Shown: positions 1 through 10,400 of the stretch, in pieces
Position numbering within the stretch: position 1 is the stretch's first letter
Layout: each line of letters starts with the position of its first letter
Origin: Bacteroidota bacterium
GTDB lineage: Bacteria > Bacteroidota > Bacteroidia > Bacteroidales > JAAUTT01
Direction of reading: 5' to 3'
Assembly: GCA_023429135.1 (NCBI GenBank)
Contig: JAEYWD010000080.1
Span: forward strand, 1 to 64,000
Length of the DNA: 64,000 nucleotides
The notes under the pieces: generated by a model
Databases searched by the model: none
Seen by the model: the letters and a program-made list of their open reading frames with translations, nothing else
Told to the model about the DNA's origin: nothing
Made by a program: the position numbers and the translations under genes

Positions 1-176
1 GCTTCGCCGCCCACTAAGCCCCCTCTCAACCGAATTACCTCATTGTCATTTCGAATGTAATGAGAAATCTACTCATTAATTCTTATAAATATTTTTACCT
101 GATAATAGTGCTTATTAATTAAGTTAATCATAAATGTTTGTAGAATAATATTCATAATTTTGAAAAAACAATTGCA
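1..176. other. Leader region of the toxin-antitoxin pair
   Basis: This stretch has no gene. Positions 42-73 hold a REP-like segment of the TGTCATTTCGA...GAGAAATCT type that is scattered through many Bacteroidota genomes. Positions 155-162 read TAATTTTG, which fits the TAnnTTTG -7 box of the Bacteroidota primary sigma factor. The nearest upstream TTTG (137-140) is only 14 bases away, shorter than the usual 19-21, so the promoter call is weak. Confidence 0.3.
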
Positions 177-380
177 ATGATTATTCAAAGAACAAAAGAT
201 GAGGTTATTATTCGGCTGAAGCCAACTGTTGATACTGAAGAGCTTCAGGAGTTAGCCAATTATTTCAGATATAAAGAAATTTCATCGAATTATAAGACTC
301 CTCAGGATGAAGTTGATCAGTTAGCATCGGAGATCAATAAGACCTGGTATAAGGCAAATCGCGACAGACTTTTGAAATGA
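177..380 (+). CDS. Putative antitoxin of a PIN-domain toxin
   Basis: This 67-residue protein ends four bases inside the next gene (ATGA overlap), the usual antitoxin-before-toxin arrangement. It is predicted to be mostly alpha-helical and charged. It contains the stretch ELQELANYFRYKEI and a C-terminal helix with W and K/R residues, much like the short antitoxins that accompany PIN toxins in Bacteroidota. No DNA-binding fold can be named from sequence alone. The presumed role is to bind and silence the nuclease encoded by the next gene and possibly to repress the operon. The call rests mainly on size, overlap and partner. Confidence 0.6.
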   Translation: MIIQRTKDEVIIRLKPTVDTEELQELANYFRYKEISSNYKTPQDEVDQLASEINKTWYKANRDRLLK

Positions 381-823
381 AAGTCGTAGTAGATACAAAT
401 ATAATATTTAGTGCAATTTTAAATTCCCAGAGTTGGATTGGGCAAGTCCTTCTGAAGTCTGATAAATCTGTCAGGTTCTATAGTCCAAAATACCTTCAGA
501 CAGAAATTTTTAACCATATAGAAAAAATCGAAAAGATAACCAAACTGCCCAAAAACGAAATTATTGAACTGATTGAAATTCTTTATACACGAATTCAATT
601 TCTTTCCGAAGATTTTATTCCAAAAGAAATACTAATTAAAGCCGAGGAACTAACCATAGATGTGGATTATGATGATGCAGTCTTTGCTGCATTGTCATTA
701 CATTTAAAGGCTAAATTATGGACAGGAGACAAAAAGCTGATATCAGCCCTGCTTCAGAAAGGATTCAAAAAATTCGTTACGCTAGAGGAGCTAAGAAACA
801 AAATCATTAAAAAGCATAGTTGA
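377..823 (+). CDS. PIN-domain toxin (putative endoribonuclease)
   Basis: This 148-residue protein has the acidic layout of the PIN ribonuclease fold: D6 in VVDTNIIFSAIL at the first strand, E43 in the first helix region, D97/D100 in DVDYDDAVFAALSL, and D118 in LWTGDKKL. These carboxylates would hold the Mg2+ or Mn2+ used for RNA cleavage. The DxxD...FxALxL...LWTGD pattern is typical of the 'putative toxin-antitoxin system toxin component, PIN family' group. It overlaps its antitoxin by four bases, so translation is probably coupled. The next gene begins only 11 bases after its stop. All expected acidic residues are present, so the protein is probably active. Confidence 0.8.
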   Translation: MKVVVDTNIIFSAILNSQSWIGQVLLKSDKSVRFYSPKYLQTEIFNHIEKIEKITKLPKNEIIELIEILYTRIQFLSEDFIPKEILIKAEELTIDVDYDDAVFAALSLHLKAKLWTGDKKLISALLQKGFKKFVTLEELRNKIIKKHS

Positions 824-834
824 TATACATTACC

Positions 835-3672
835 ATGAACAAAACTCATTATCTTTTCTGCCTGCTTCTCTGCTTTTCCTTTGCGGCTTTCTCTCCGGCT
901 AAAAAGAAAATCACCATTTTTTCTATTGGCGATTCTACAATGGCCGACAAAGACACTACCGGAAACAATCCCGAAAGAGGCTGGTGCCAGATACTGCCTG
1001 CCTTTTTTGATACTACGGCTGTGAAAATAGATAATCGCGCCAAGAACGGACGAAGTTCCAAGAGCTTTATCACTGAAGGACTCTGGCAGCAGGTGCTCGA
1101 TAATTTGCAGAAAGGAGACTATGTATTTATACAATTCGGTCACAACGATTCCAAACCTGATACTGCCCGTCGTACCGATCCACATACAACCTACCGTGCA
1201 AATCTGATCCGGTATATAACCGAAACCCGGGCCAAAGGAGCCATTCCTGTTCTTTTCACATCCATAGTTCGCCGCTCCTTTGACAGTGAAGGCAACCAGA
1301 TTAACACTCTCGGAGAATATCCATCTGTTACGCACGAAGTCGGAAAAGAAATGAATGTTCCGGTAATCGATTTAAATAAAGCTACTGAGAATTTGCTTTA
1401 CGAATATGGGGTGGAAGGTTCCAAAGCATTGTTTATGATCTTTGAACCCGGAATTAGCAAACGTCACCCCAACGGAAGTGTTGATAACACCCATCTTAAT
1501 CCGCTGGGTGCTTTCAAAGTAGCCCAATTAGCTGTTAAAGAATTTAAAGCACAGAAGCTGCCTTTTTCCAAATTTCTGAGAGAAGGGGTAAAAGTTAACA
1601 CCAATTTTCGCGGAAACATTAACCGGGAAGCACTTGTAAACCGCCATAATGTTAAGGAGAACAAAATAGACACCCTGAATTCTCTTACCATGGGCAATGG
1701 TGAGTTTGCCTTTACGGTCGATGCTACCGGTTTGCAAACCTTTCCTGAAATTTACCAGAACGGAATCCCTCTGGGAACTCAATCACAATGGGGCTGGCAT
1801 AGCTTTCCGAATACGGAAAATTACAAGATGGAAGAAAGCTTTAAAACTTACAATTATCATGGCAAACCAGCACCATATGCTGTTGAAATAAAAACTCCCG
1901 ACCGTAACCGCGATGCCGTTGCTTACCTTCGGGCTAACCCTCATCGCCTTCACCTTGGAAATATTGGACTGAGTATGACAAAGAAAGACGGATCGGAAGT
2001 TAAACCTGCCGATATCCAGGAAATAAACCAGGAGTTAAATCTCTGGAAAGGTGAGATACGCAGTACTTTTAAAATTGAAGGAATTCCGGTTGAAGTAATA
2101 ACATACTGTCACCCCGACCTGGATATGATTTCCTCGAAAATTACCTCTCCATTGATTGATGCAGGAAGGTTGAAAATAAATTTCCGGTTCCCCTACCCCA
2201 CAGGCAATCATAGTGATTGGGGGTGCGACTGGAACAGTCCTCAAAAACACAAAACCACACTCGAGGTCCTCTCCAATGCTGCCATTTTTAAGCGCACCCT
2301 CGACTCGACAACCTACTTTACCAAAGTCGACTGGAAAGGCAATGCCTTAATGGATGAAAAAAAAGCTCATTTTTATGAATTGGCACCCAAAGGTACCAGC
2401 ATAGAATTCAGTTGCAGGTTCACAAAAGAAAAGAAAACTACTGCTTTGCCTGACTTCAATCGCACAAGAATGCACAGCGAGGCTAAATGGAGTTATTTCT
2501 GGAACCGTGGAGGAGCCATTGATTTCGCTGGCAGTACAGACCCCAGAGCCAACGAACTCGAAAGACGTATTGTTCTTTCCCAATATCTTACAGCCATTCA
2601 ATGTGCAGGAACTTTCCCTCCACAGGAAACCGGTTTAACATACAATAGCTGGTTTGGAAAGTTTCATACCGAGATGCACTGGTGGCATGCCACTCATTTT
2701 GCACTCTGGAACCGCATCGATCTGCTCGAAAAAAGTCTCGGCTGGTACCGCGATGTGTTACCCGTAGCTCAATCCATAGCCCAACGTCAGGGATTTAAGG
2801 GCGCCCGCTGGATGAAAATGACTGATACTACTGGGTTGGAAGCGCCATCGGGTGTAGGCTCTTTTCTGATATGGCAACAGCCACATATCATTTATTTTGC
2901 CGAATTATGCTACCGAAACCATCAGAAAAAAGACATTCTCGAAAAGTATAAAGAACTGGTTTTTGAAACAGCCAACTTTATGGCCTCCTTTGTCACCTGG
3001 GACCCCGACAGGAACAGATATAACCTGGTTGGAATTATCCCCGCCCAGGAATCATTGCCGCACGATGTTACTTTCAATTCACCATACGAACTTGCTTACT
3101 GGCACTGGGGATTAACCACTGCCCAGAAATGGCGCGTACGGATGGGCATGAGCCGTAACCGCCAGTGGGATGATATTATCGAAAAGCTTGCCGTTGTTGC
3201 TCAAAAAAATGGCATTTACCTGTCAGCCGAAAGTGCACCTAATTCATACACACATTTGCCTTACTATTCCGATCACCCTGCAGTATTTGGCGCTTTAGGC
3301 GTGTTCCCCGAATCGCGTCTGGTGGATAAAAAAGTAATGAGTGCCACTTTCGATTACATCTGGGATAACTGGAACTGGAACAAAACCTGGGGATGGGATT
3401 TTCCTATGATGTCCATGACGGCAGTGCGCCTCGACCGGCCAGAGAAAGCAATTGAAGCATTGTTTATGAATGTGCAAACAAATACTTACCTGAAAAACGG
3501 CCATAATTTTCAGGATAAACGACTAAGACTTTACCTTCCTGGTAACGGAGGCATACTTACAACCGCTGCCCTGATGTGTACCGGTTACGATGGCTGTGAA
3601 ACTGCAAATCCCGGTATTCCCAAAGATGGAACCTGGAAAGTGAAATGGGAAGGATTAAGTAAAATGCCATAA
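835..3672 (+). CDS. SGNH/GDSL acetylesterase (CE12-like) fused to a six-hairpin (GH65-like) glycosidase
   Basis: This is a secreted two-domain enzyme of about 945 residues. I chose ATG 835 over the in-frame TTG at 820 because it begins a clean signal peptide (MNKTHYLFCLLLCFSFAAFS). Residues about 25-250 are an SGNH hydrolase: block I IGDSTM (nucleophile S34), the GHND block, and D217xxH220 in NTHLNPLGA, closest to rhamnogalacturonan acetylesterases (CE12). Residues about 285-945 begin LTMGNGEFAFTVD and contain WFGKFHTEMHWWHATHF, with E613 as the probable general acid. This pattern is seen in Bacteroidota six-hairpin (alpha/alpha)6 proteins related to GH65/clan GH-L. The fusion suggests that de-acetylation and hydrolysis act on one decorated substrate. 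The specificity of the C-terminal half is unknown. Confidence 0.7.
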   Translation: MNKTHYLFCLLLCFSFAAFSPAKKKITIFSIGDSTMADKDTTGNNPERGWCQILPAFFDTTAVKIDNRAKNGRSSKSFITEGLWQQVLDNLQKGDYVFIQFGHNDSKPDTARRTDPHTTYRANLIRYITETRAKGAIPVLFTSIVRRSFDSEGNQINTLGEYPSVTHEVGKEMNVPVIDLNKATENLLYEYGVEGSKALFMIFEPGISKRHPNGSVDNTHLNPLGAFKVAQLAVKEFKAQKLPFSKFLREGVKVNTNFRGNINREALVNRHNVKENKIDTLNSLTMGNGEFAFTVDATGLQTFPEIYQNGIPLGTQSQWGWHSFPNTENYKMEESFKTYNYHGKPAPYAVEIKTPDRNRDAVAYLRANPHRLHLGNIGLSMTKKDGSEVKPADIQEINQELNLWKGEIRSTFKIEGIPVEVITYCHPDLDMISSKITSPLIDAGRLKINFRFPYPTGNHSDWGCDWNSPQKHKTTLEVLSNAAIFKRTLDSTTYFTKVDWKGNALMDEKKAHFYELAPKGTSIEFSCRFTKEKKTTALPDFNRTRMHSEAKWSYFWNRGGAIDFAGSTDPRANELERRIVLSQYLTAIQCAGTFPPQETGLTYNSWFGKFHTEMHWWHATHFALWNRIDLLEKSLGWYRDVLPVAQSIAQRQGFKGARWMKMTDTTGLEAPSGVGSFLIWQQPHIIYFAELCYRNHQKKDILEKYKELVFETANFMASFVTWDPDRNRYNLVGIIPAQESLPHDVTFNSPYELAYWHWGLTTAQKWRVRMGMSRNRQWDDIIEKLAVVAQKNGIYLSAESAPNSYTHLPYYSDHPAVFGALGVFPESRLVDKKVMSATFDYIWDNWNWNKTWGWDFPMMSMTAVRLDRPEKAIEALFMNVQTNTYLKNGHNFQDKRLRLYLPGNGGILTTAALMCTGYDGCETANPGIPKDGTWKVKWEGLSKMP

Positions 3673-3750
3673 TCTGAAATTATTCAGTAAAAACATAATT
3701 GACAATTGTTATATTTCGCCCCAGTTATTAACGTTAATCAATCAAACTCA

Positions 3751-5187
3751 ATGAACAGAAGAAATTTTGTAACCCGAACAAGTATGGCTTCGGCAGCTTT
3801 ATTGACAACACCATTAATTTCAAAAGTTACAGCCGGAACTCGTTTCGAGTTTGTAAGCCAGAGACCCCCACTGGAAAAAAGACATTTCACCAGCGAAGTC
3901 ATCGAAGAAACCATTCTTAAAGTAAAAGCTCAGATTAAAGATCCTGAACTGGCTTGGTTATTCGAAAATTGTTTTCCAAACACGCTCGATACAACAGTTA
4001 CCCATTACGAAAAAGATGGAAAACCTTATACGTATGTAATTACCGGAGACATCGATGCCATGTGGCTCCGTGACTCTTCAGCCCAGGTATGGCCGTATCT
4101 TCCGCTCGCAAATAAAGATGCGAAGTTGAAAAACCTGCTAAAAGGAGTTGTAAACAAGCAAACAGAGTTTGTTCTGCTCGATCCCTATGCGAATGCTTTT
4201 TTCGACGATCCTAATAAAAAAAGCGAATGGGCAAGCGATTATACTACCATGAAACCGGGCGTACACGAACGCAAATGGGAAATCGACTCCCTTTGTTATG
4301 TTATCCGTTTGGCTCATGGTTACTGGAAAGCTACAGGCGACACCTCCATTTTCGACGGCAAATGGAAAGAAGCCATGAAGCTTATAGTGAAAACCTTTAA
4401 AGAACAACAACGCAAGGAAAATAACGGTCCATACAGGTTCCAGAGAAAAGCTGCTCCACCAACCGACTCACAATATGGTGGCGGGTATGGTAACCCAACC
4501 AAAAAAATCGGTTTGATCCACTCCATGTTTCGTCCTTCAGACGACTCCACTTTTTATCCGTTCCTGGTATCGTCCAACATGTTTGCTGTGGTATCCCTTA
4601 ATCAACTGAATGAGATTTTCACCTCTGTTGTTAAAGATGCCGCTTTTGCAGCCGAATGTAAAGCGCTTTCGCAGGAAGTAGATGCAGCTTTAAAGAAATA
4701 TGCCATTCTGCAGCATCCTTATGCGGGAAAGATATACCCTCTGGAAATAGATGGTTTTGGTAATGCTTTATTTATGGACGATGCCAATGTTCCCAATCTT
4801 CTCTCGCTTCCTTATCTTGGATACTGTAAAATTGACGATCCGCTCTATATCGCCACCCGCAAGTTTTCACTTAGTCACAATAACCCATGGTTTCACGAAG
4901 GGAAGTACGCAAAAGGAATTGGAGGTCCGCATGTGGGTGAGCATAAAATATGGCCTATGGGGCTTGTAATGCAAGGACTTACCAGTAAAGATGAAGCTGA
5001 AATACTGTATTGCCTGAAGACTTTGAAGACAACTCATGCCGGAACAGGATTTATTCACGAGTCGTTCCATGTAGACGATCCGAAGAATTTCTCACGCAGT
5101 TGGTTTGCATGGGCCAACACTATCTTTGGAGAGCTCATTTTAAAACTCTCCCAAACAAACCCAGCCATTCTGAATAAAACAATTTAA
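3751..5187 (+). CDS. GH125 exo-alpha-1,6-mannosidase
   Basis: This is a metal-independent exo-alpha-mannosidase of family GH125, 478 residues from ATG 3751. An in-frame extension to 3706 lacks signal character. The N-terminus, MNRRNFVTRTSMASAALL, has twin arginines and an alanine-rich core, so Tat export is likely. Family hallmarks include FENCFPNTLDTTV, TYVITGDIDAMWLRDSSAQVWPYL (substrate-binding and catalytic Asp region) and GFIHESFHVDDP with E437 as the likely base. GH125 enzymes remove terminal alpha-1,6-mannose from N-glycan cores and fungal mannans in an inverting reaction. The gene follows the SGNH fusion by 78 bases. It complements the GH92 enzyme encoded 24 kb downstream. Confidence 0.9.
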   Translation: MNRRNFVTRTSMASAALLTTPLISKVTAGTRFEFVSQRPPLEKRHFTSEVIEETILKVKAQIKDPELAWLFENCFPNTLDTTVTHYEKDGKPYTYVITGDIDAMWLRDSSAQVWPYLPLANKDAKLKNLLKGVVNKQTEFVLLDPYANAFFDDPNKKSEWASDYTTMKPGVHERKWEIDSLCYVIRLAHGYWKATGDTSIFDGKWKEAMKLIVKTFKEQQRKENNGPYRFQRKAAPPTDSQYGGGYGNPTKKIGLIHSMFRPSDDSTFYPFLVSSNMFAVVSLNQLNEIFTSVVKDAAFAAECKALSQEVDAALKKYAILQHPYAGKIYPLEIDGFGNALFMDDANVPNLLSLPYLGYCKIDDPLYIATRKFSLSHNNPWFHEGKYAKGIGGPHVGEHKIWPMGLVMQGLTSKDEAEILYCLKTLKTTHAGTGFIHESFHVDDPKNFSRSWFAWANTIFGELILKLSQTNPAILNKTI

Positions 5188-5193
5188 CATCAA

Positions 5194-5226
5194 CGGCCAT
5201 CAGGGAATTAGTACCCTGATGGTCCG
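5194..5226 (+). terminator. Hairpin after the GH125 gene
   Basis: A perfect 9-bp stem, CCATCAGGG / CCCTGATGG, is extended by CGG/CCG across a one-base bulge, with an eight-base loop. It starts seven bases after the GH125 stop. There is no strong T-tract behind it, so it may stabilise the 3' end instead of terminating efficiently. Confidence 0.55.
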
Positions 5227-5405
5227 TATTCCAACATCCAAAGTATATTGTTTCAACCTAAAATCTATATTCTACAGCATCTTAATTCAATCAGATTTAT
5301 TTCCCTGAGGAATCTCCAGCTTCATTAATCAAGTAGAAATGGAAATGCCTAAGTACTTTTTTTACAATTTATTAAATAATATCCGTTTCCTTTATGATAA
5401 AAATA

Positions 5406-5438
5406 TTTGTAAAGGCTTGTAAGAAAATTCTAAATTTG
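5406..5438 (+). promoter_or_regulatory. Bacteroidota-type promoter of the first ECF sigma gene
   Basis: TTTG at 5406-5409 (-33 box) and TAAATTTG at 5431-5438 (-7 box, consensus TAnnTTTG) are 21 bases apart. They lie directly before the start codon at 5459. Both boxes match the Bacteroides primary-sigma consensus, so the sigma/FecR cassette is probably transcribed by housekeeping polymerase. Confidence 0.65.
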
Positions 5439-5458
5439 CTCTGATATACTAATTATAA

Positions 5459-6040
5459 ATGGAAGATAGGCAATTAGTAGCCGGTGTTATGGTGGGAGAT
5501 AAAAAAGTCTACGAACAACTGTATCACCGGTATTATGTTTACCTCTGTCATATTGCTGAGCATATAACCCGTGATATAGCTGATGCCGAAGAAATTGTAT
5601 CCGATGTTTTTCTTAAATTATGGAATAACAGGGAAACAATTCAAATAAATTCTTCGCTTCGGTCGTATCTTGTGAGGGCGGTGCAAAACACAGCCCTTAA
5701 CTATCTCGAAAAAAACAATTCCAAATACAAAACTACCAGCCTGGATACTATTAAGTATTCGTTAATTCTGTGGGATGACGATTATCCGCTCGGTCATTTA
5801 TACGAACAGGAAGTAACAGCCATTCTGGAACAAAATATAAATGCCTTACCCGAAAATTGCAGGGAAATTTTTAAACTTAGCCGCCACAACGATTTATCGT
5901 ATCAGGAAATTGCTGACAAATTGGGAATTTCGATAAATACGGTTAAAACACAGATCAAGATAGCCATTGCCCGGTTAAGGGAAGGACTCAAGGACTACCT
6001 GCATATAATCCTTTTATTAATTTTTGTTAAAAAAATTTAA
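5459..6040 (+). CDS. ECF sigma factor of the first SusCD module
   Basis: This is a 193-residue extracytoplasmic-function sigma-70 factor of the Bacteroides expansion type. Region 2 is at about residues 15-75 (YEQLYHRYYVYLCHIAEHI ... DAEEIVSDVFLKLW). Region 4 is at about 125-180 (LPENCREIFKLSRHNDLSYQEIADKLGISINTVKTQ). Such sigma factors are held by the FecR protein encoded next door and released when the cognate SusC receptor senses substrate. They then direct transcription of the susCD operon. The C-terminus ends in a hydrophobic stretch (LHIILLLIFVKKI), which is common in this group. Confidence 0.9.
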   Translation: MEDRQLVAGVMVGDKKVYEQLYHRYYVYLCHIAEHITRDIADAEEIVSDVFLKLWNNRETIQINSSLRSYLVRAVQNTALNYLEKNNSKYKTTSLDTIKYSLILWDDDYPLGHLYEQEVTAILEQNINALPENCREIFKLSRHNDLSYQEIADKLGISINTVKTQIKIAIARLREGLKDYLHIILLLIFVKKI

Positions 6041-6095
6041 ATTTCTTTTCACCCTTCCGATTTTTTTTCCTGTCTATATATTAGATTAACTTTTT

Positions 6096-7256
6096 ATGCA
6101 CTCCTTTAAAAACAAACATCACGTTGATGAACTGATTGCAGGGTATCTCAAAAATGAGCTTTCCGAAGATCAGCTTATTGAACTCCACACATGGATTCAA
6201 CAAAGTAAAAAGAACAAGTTTTACTTTGACGAATGCCGTGAAATATGGATTACCTCCAATTCCATCGAAAACAAAACAAGGTATAATTCCGTTTTAGCAT
6301 TCGAAAAATTCCTTGAAAATACAGAAGACGAAACACCAGTATTTTTACTAAACAGAAAAACATGGCTGAACGTTGGTAAATATGCGGCTCTTCTACTTGT
6401 AGCTTTTTTTTTGGGGGGCGCGGCTTTTACAAAGTTTTTTACAAATACGAACGATTTGTTATCCGACCGGTATAGCGAAATTGTTGTGCCAAGAGGAGCT
6501 AAAGCTCAATTTACTCTTTTGGATGGCACTCAGGTAACACTGAATGCCGGAAGTAAACTGAGATATAATAATAAATACGGCATAAAAGATCGTAATGTTG
6601 AACTCGAAGGCGAAGCTTATTTTAAGGTAGCCAAAGATAAGGACAGACCATTTATAGTTAAGACATCGCATATCTCTGTAAAAGCATTAGGTACAGAATT
6701 TAATGTAAAAGCCTATCCTGCAGATAAAACTATTGAAACGACTCTGGTTGAAGGAGCCGTTAAAGTTGAAAAGCTGGAAGGTAAGAACGAATATGGCGAC
6801 ATTCTCCTGAAGCCCAATCAAAAAATAACTTTCTACAAATCAGAGGAATTGCAGGAGGAAAAAGAAGAATATACCAAAAAAGGAGAAATGGCTAAAATTA
6901 GGGATGCAGCTCCCGAAAAAATTAAACCTGTTTATGAGCTTGTAAAAGAAAATGTAAAGGTGGAGCCTCTGATCTCGTGGAAAGAAAATAAATGGATAAT
7001 TGAAAAAGAAGATTTATCCAAACTTGCTATTGATCTGGAACGCAAGTTTGATATTCAGATTTCTTTTGAAACCGAACGGCTTAAACATTTTCGCTTCACA
7101 GGTACATTACTCGATGAGCCTTTGGAACAGGTTTTAAAAGTAATGAGTTTTACAGCACCTTTGAATTATGAAATAAGCGGAAAAAATGTTACCTTATCTG
7201 AAAAAGAAAATTTTGAAAAGATATATAAAAAGCTTTATAAGGAACAAAATAATTAA
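6096..7256 (+). CDS. FecR-type anti-sigma factor (first module)
   Basis: This inner-membrane anti-sigma factor has 386 residues. The cytoplasmic sigma-binding segment is at about 1-90, a single membrane helix at about 93-112 (GKYAALLLVAFFLGGAA), the periplasmic FecR domain at about 130-225 (VPRGAKAQFTLLDGTQVTLNAGSKLRY ... VKALGTEFNVKAY), and a C-terminal DUF4974-like domain at about 295-375. That last domain resembles STN and is thought to contact the receptor. The protein should relay substrate binding by the downstream SusC to the ECF factor encoded 55 bases upstream. A lysine/glutamate-rich linker (about 245-285) separates the two periplasmic domains. Confidence 0.9.
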   Translation: MHSFKNKHHVDELIAGYLKNELSEDQLIELHTWIQQSKKNKFYFDECREIWITSNSIENKTRYNSVLAFEKFLENTEDETPVFLLNRKTWLNVGKYAALLLVAFFLGGAAFTKFFTNTNDLLSDRYSEIVVPRGAKAQFTLLDGTQVTLNAGSKLRYNNKYGIKDRNVELEGEAYFKVAKDKDRPFIVKTSHISVKALGTEFNVKAYPADKTIETTLVEGAVKVEKLEGKNEYGDILLKPNQKITFYKSEELQEEKEEYTKKGEMAKIRDAAPEKIKPVYELVKENVKVEPLISWKENKWIIEKEDLSKLAIDLERKFDIQISFETERLKHFRFTGTLLDEPLEQVLKVMSFTAPLNYEISGKNVTLSEKENFEKIYKKLYKEQNN

Positions 7257-7411
7257 TCAGAAAACCTTTTGCCTATGATATAAAAAACTAAAAACTATTA
7301 CTAAAAAGCGCAGGATGCTCTAACACCCCGCGCCAAATCTTTTAAATAAACTCGCAATGTCATTCTTCAGGTGAACATTGTTTTGTTAAACTTAAAACAC
7401 ATAGCAAATCT

Positions 7412-10400
7412 ATGAAAAAAAAATTTTCAAACACTATTCCTGTGCCCCGGCAAGGAATAAAAAAACTATTACTAATCATGAAACTAGCCCTCGCTTTCGT
7501 TCTAATGAGCGTTCTGCAAGTCAGTGCTAATGTTTATTCTCAGAGCACGGTAAACTTGAATGTACAGGACAGGTCCCTTCGCGAAGTTCTAAAAACGATA
7601 GAACAGAGTAGCTCTTTCCGTTTCTTCTATAGCGACGATCTTGTTCTGATGAACAAAAATGTTGATGTAAAAGCTGATAATGAAAAAGTAACAGATGTTC
7701 TTGATAATATCTTTGCCTCTTCGGAACTTACATATAAGGTGTTTGAAAATAACTTAATTGTAATTGTTCCCAAAACAGAAGCATTGCAGGAATTAAATGT
7801 TACTGGTGTTGTTACGGATTCTAAAGGTGATGTTCTTCCAGGTGTTAACGTTGTAATTGAAGGTACAACCATGGGTGTTGTTACCGATCTGGACGGACGT
7901 TATTCAATCAAAGTTCCAAGCGGATCGGCAGTGCTTGTATTTTCTTACATAGGATTCCTAACTGAAAAAATAGAAGTTGCCAATCGTAAGGTTGTAGATG
8001 TTAAATTGGTTGAAGATATCCAGAACCTTCAGGAAGTTGTGGTTACTGCTCTTGGTATTAAAAGGGAGAAGAAAGCCTTGGGTTATGCCGTAACAGAAGT
8101 AAAAGGTGAGGCTATCTCTACCGTTTCTCCTATCAGTCCTGTTAACGCATTACAAGGTAAAGTTGCCGGTTTGAATATTGCTCCAAGTGAAGGTGCAGCT
8201 TTTGCTGGTGCTAAAATTCAGGTACGTGGTGCCTCTACATTAAGAAGCAATAACATGCCAATTTTTGTTGTGGATGGTATTATTGTCGATAACGAGCTCT
8301 CCGGTGGTGATGAATGGGGTGGAACCGACTGGGGTAACAACCTGAAAAACCTTAATTCCGACGAATTTGAATCAGTTTCTGTACTGAAAGGTGCCGCAGC
8401 AACCGCATTGTATGGCTCACGTGCTTTGAACGGAGCTATCGTTATCACCACGAAAAAAGGTAAAGCCCGTAAGGACCTAGGTATAAAAATTTCTCAACGT
8501 TTCAATGTTAAGCAAGCCTATAAAGGTCCAGCTTTCCAGAACGTTTATGGTGAAGGAGCTCCTGCAGGCTACGACACTGATATACCAGACAAATGGAATC
8601 CATCCAAATATTTCCATCTGAACTCATCTAATGAACCTATGATAGATGGCAGCTGGGCACCATTAAGCTTTGGTCCTAAAATGGAAGGCCAGAAAATCAG
8701 GGATTATGCAGGCGATTGGGCTGCATTTGATCCGCAGCCCGATAACTTCCTTGATGCTTATCAAACCGGCTTCCAGAATAACACCAATATTTCTCTTGAA
8801 GGTGGAGGGGAAAACACTGTATTCCTTATTTCCTTCTCGAATTTCAAGGAAAAAGGAAATATTCCTAGAAACACATTTGACAGAAACGCCATTTTTGCAA
8901 AGGTGAATAAGAAATTTAACAATTTCATCAGTTCCGATGTAAGTGTAAGTTATTCGAATGCTGTTCCCAAGAACCCGTTGCAAACCCTCGGTCAATATTT
9001 TATTACTGGTGCATGGCCAAGAAACTATAACACCAATTACTGGAAAGAACATTACAAAGCTGCTCATGGTGGTGTACCTCAAGGCGATCCCTATAACGAT
9101 CCAGGTTATGAAACTCCGGGTTCTGATGTTTGGTTCGGTTTGTATGAGAACAACTCCAAAAGAACTGAAGAATCCCTGCGTGTAACAGCAAAGCTTAACA
9201 TGAATATTACAAGTTGGTTTGATATCGTTCTGGATGGATCTTTAAATAACTATTATACTACGGCTGAAACCAAGCAATTGGGTCAGGGTTACCGCAATGC
9301 GGGTGGTTATTATGAATTATTTCATGATACCAAACAGCAGTACGATGGCAAGGTTTGGTTGAATTTCCATAAAAAAGTAAGCGACTTCGATCTACGCGCC
9401 TCTGCAGTTGGTGAACACTGGCAATCGAAATACAGTTATTCAGGAGCCTGGACCAATGGTGGTTTAATTGTTCCCGGACAATACTCCATTGAAAATAGTA
9501 AAAATCAGGCTGGTCAGTCTGCCTATATCGGCGATCAGAAAAAACTTGAATCAGTATATGCTTTTGCCGATGTTTCATGGAAAGATCAGGTTTTTTTAAG
9601 CGTTACAGGACGTAATGACTGGTCTTCAGCTTTAGTTTATGCTGATGGTCATGGTTCCTATAGCTATTTCTATCCTTCAATTAGTGGTTCGTGGTTATTT
9701 TCGGAATCGTTCCAGTTACCCGACTGGTATTCGTATGGTAAGTTAAGAGCTTCATGGGCACATGTTGGTAACGACTTTACTCCTTACAGCATTAACCCGG
9801 GCTTTAGCCGTTCACGTACCATTAATAGTTATAATGGCGACATACCAGCGTTCTCGTTCAAGGATAAAATTATGCCAAACCTGAATTTGAAACCCGAAGA
9901 TCAGAAATCAATTGAATTTGGTTTTGAAAGCCGTTTCTTCATGAACAGATTGGGTATTGACTTTACCTATTATAAAACAAATACTTTTAATCAGATTCTG
10001 AACATTCCTGTACCATCCGAATCGGGAGTTAACGAACAACGTATCAATGCCGGTGATATTCAGAACCAGGGTATTGAAATTGAACTCAAAACCATTCCTG
10101 TTAAGATAAACGATTTTGAATGGTTCTTGGATGCTACCTTTGCTCGGAACCGTGGTAAAATTAACAGTCTCTACCCGGGCGTAACCGAATACATACTGGA
10201 TGGATCATGGAACTATGGGAATACCCGTATTGCTTCTGTTGCCAAGGTTGGTGGAGCTTATGGTGTACTTGTATCCGATTCAGATCCCAAACGTTTCAAA
10301 AATACAAACGACCCAAATGATCCACGTAATGGTAAAATGTTACTTACCTGGAACGCTTCCCAACGTGGCGCTTACCCCGAAAGAAGTTTTGAAGAAAGAG

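Noticed and set aside
754..1335. A 193-residue minus-strand open frame
   Set aside because: It overlaps the PIN toxin end and the SGNH domain, both of which are supported by motifs. Its sequence looks like the reverse complement of coding DNA.
8663..9082. Minus-strand open frame inside susC
   Set aside because: It lies fully inside the first SusC barrel coding region and shows no independent support.
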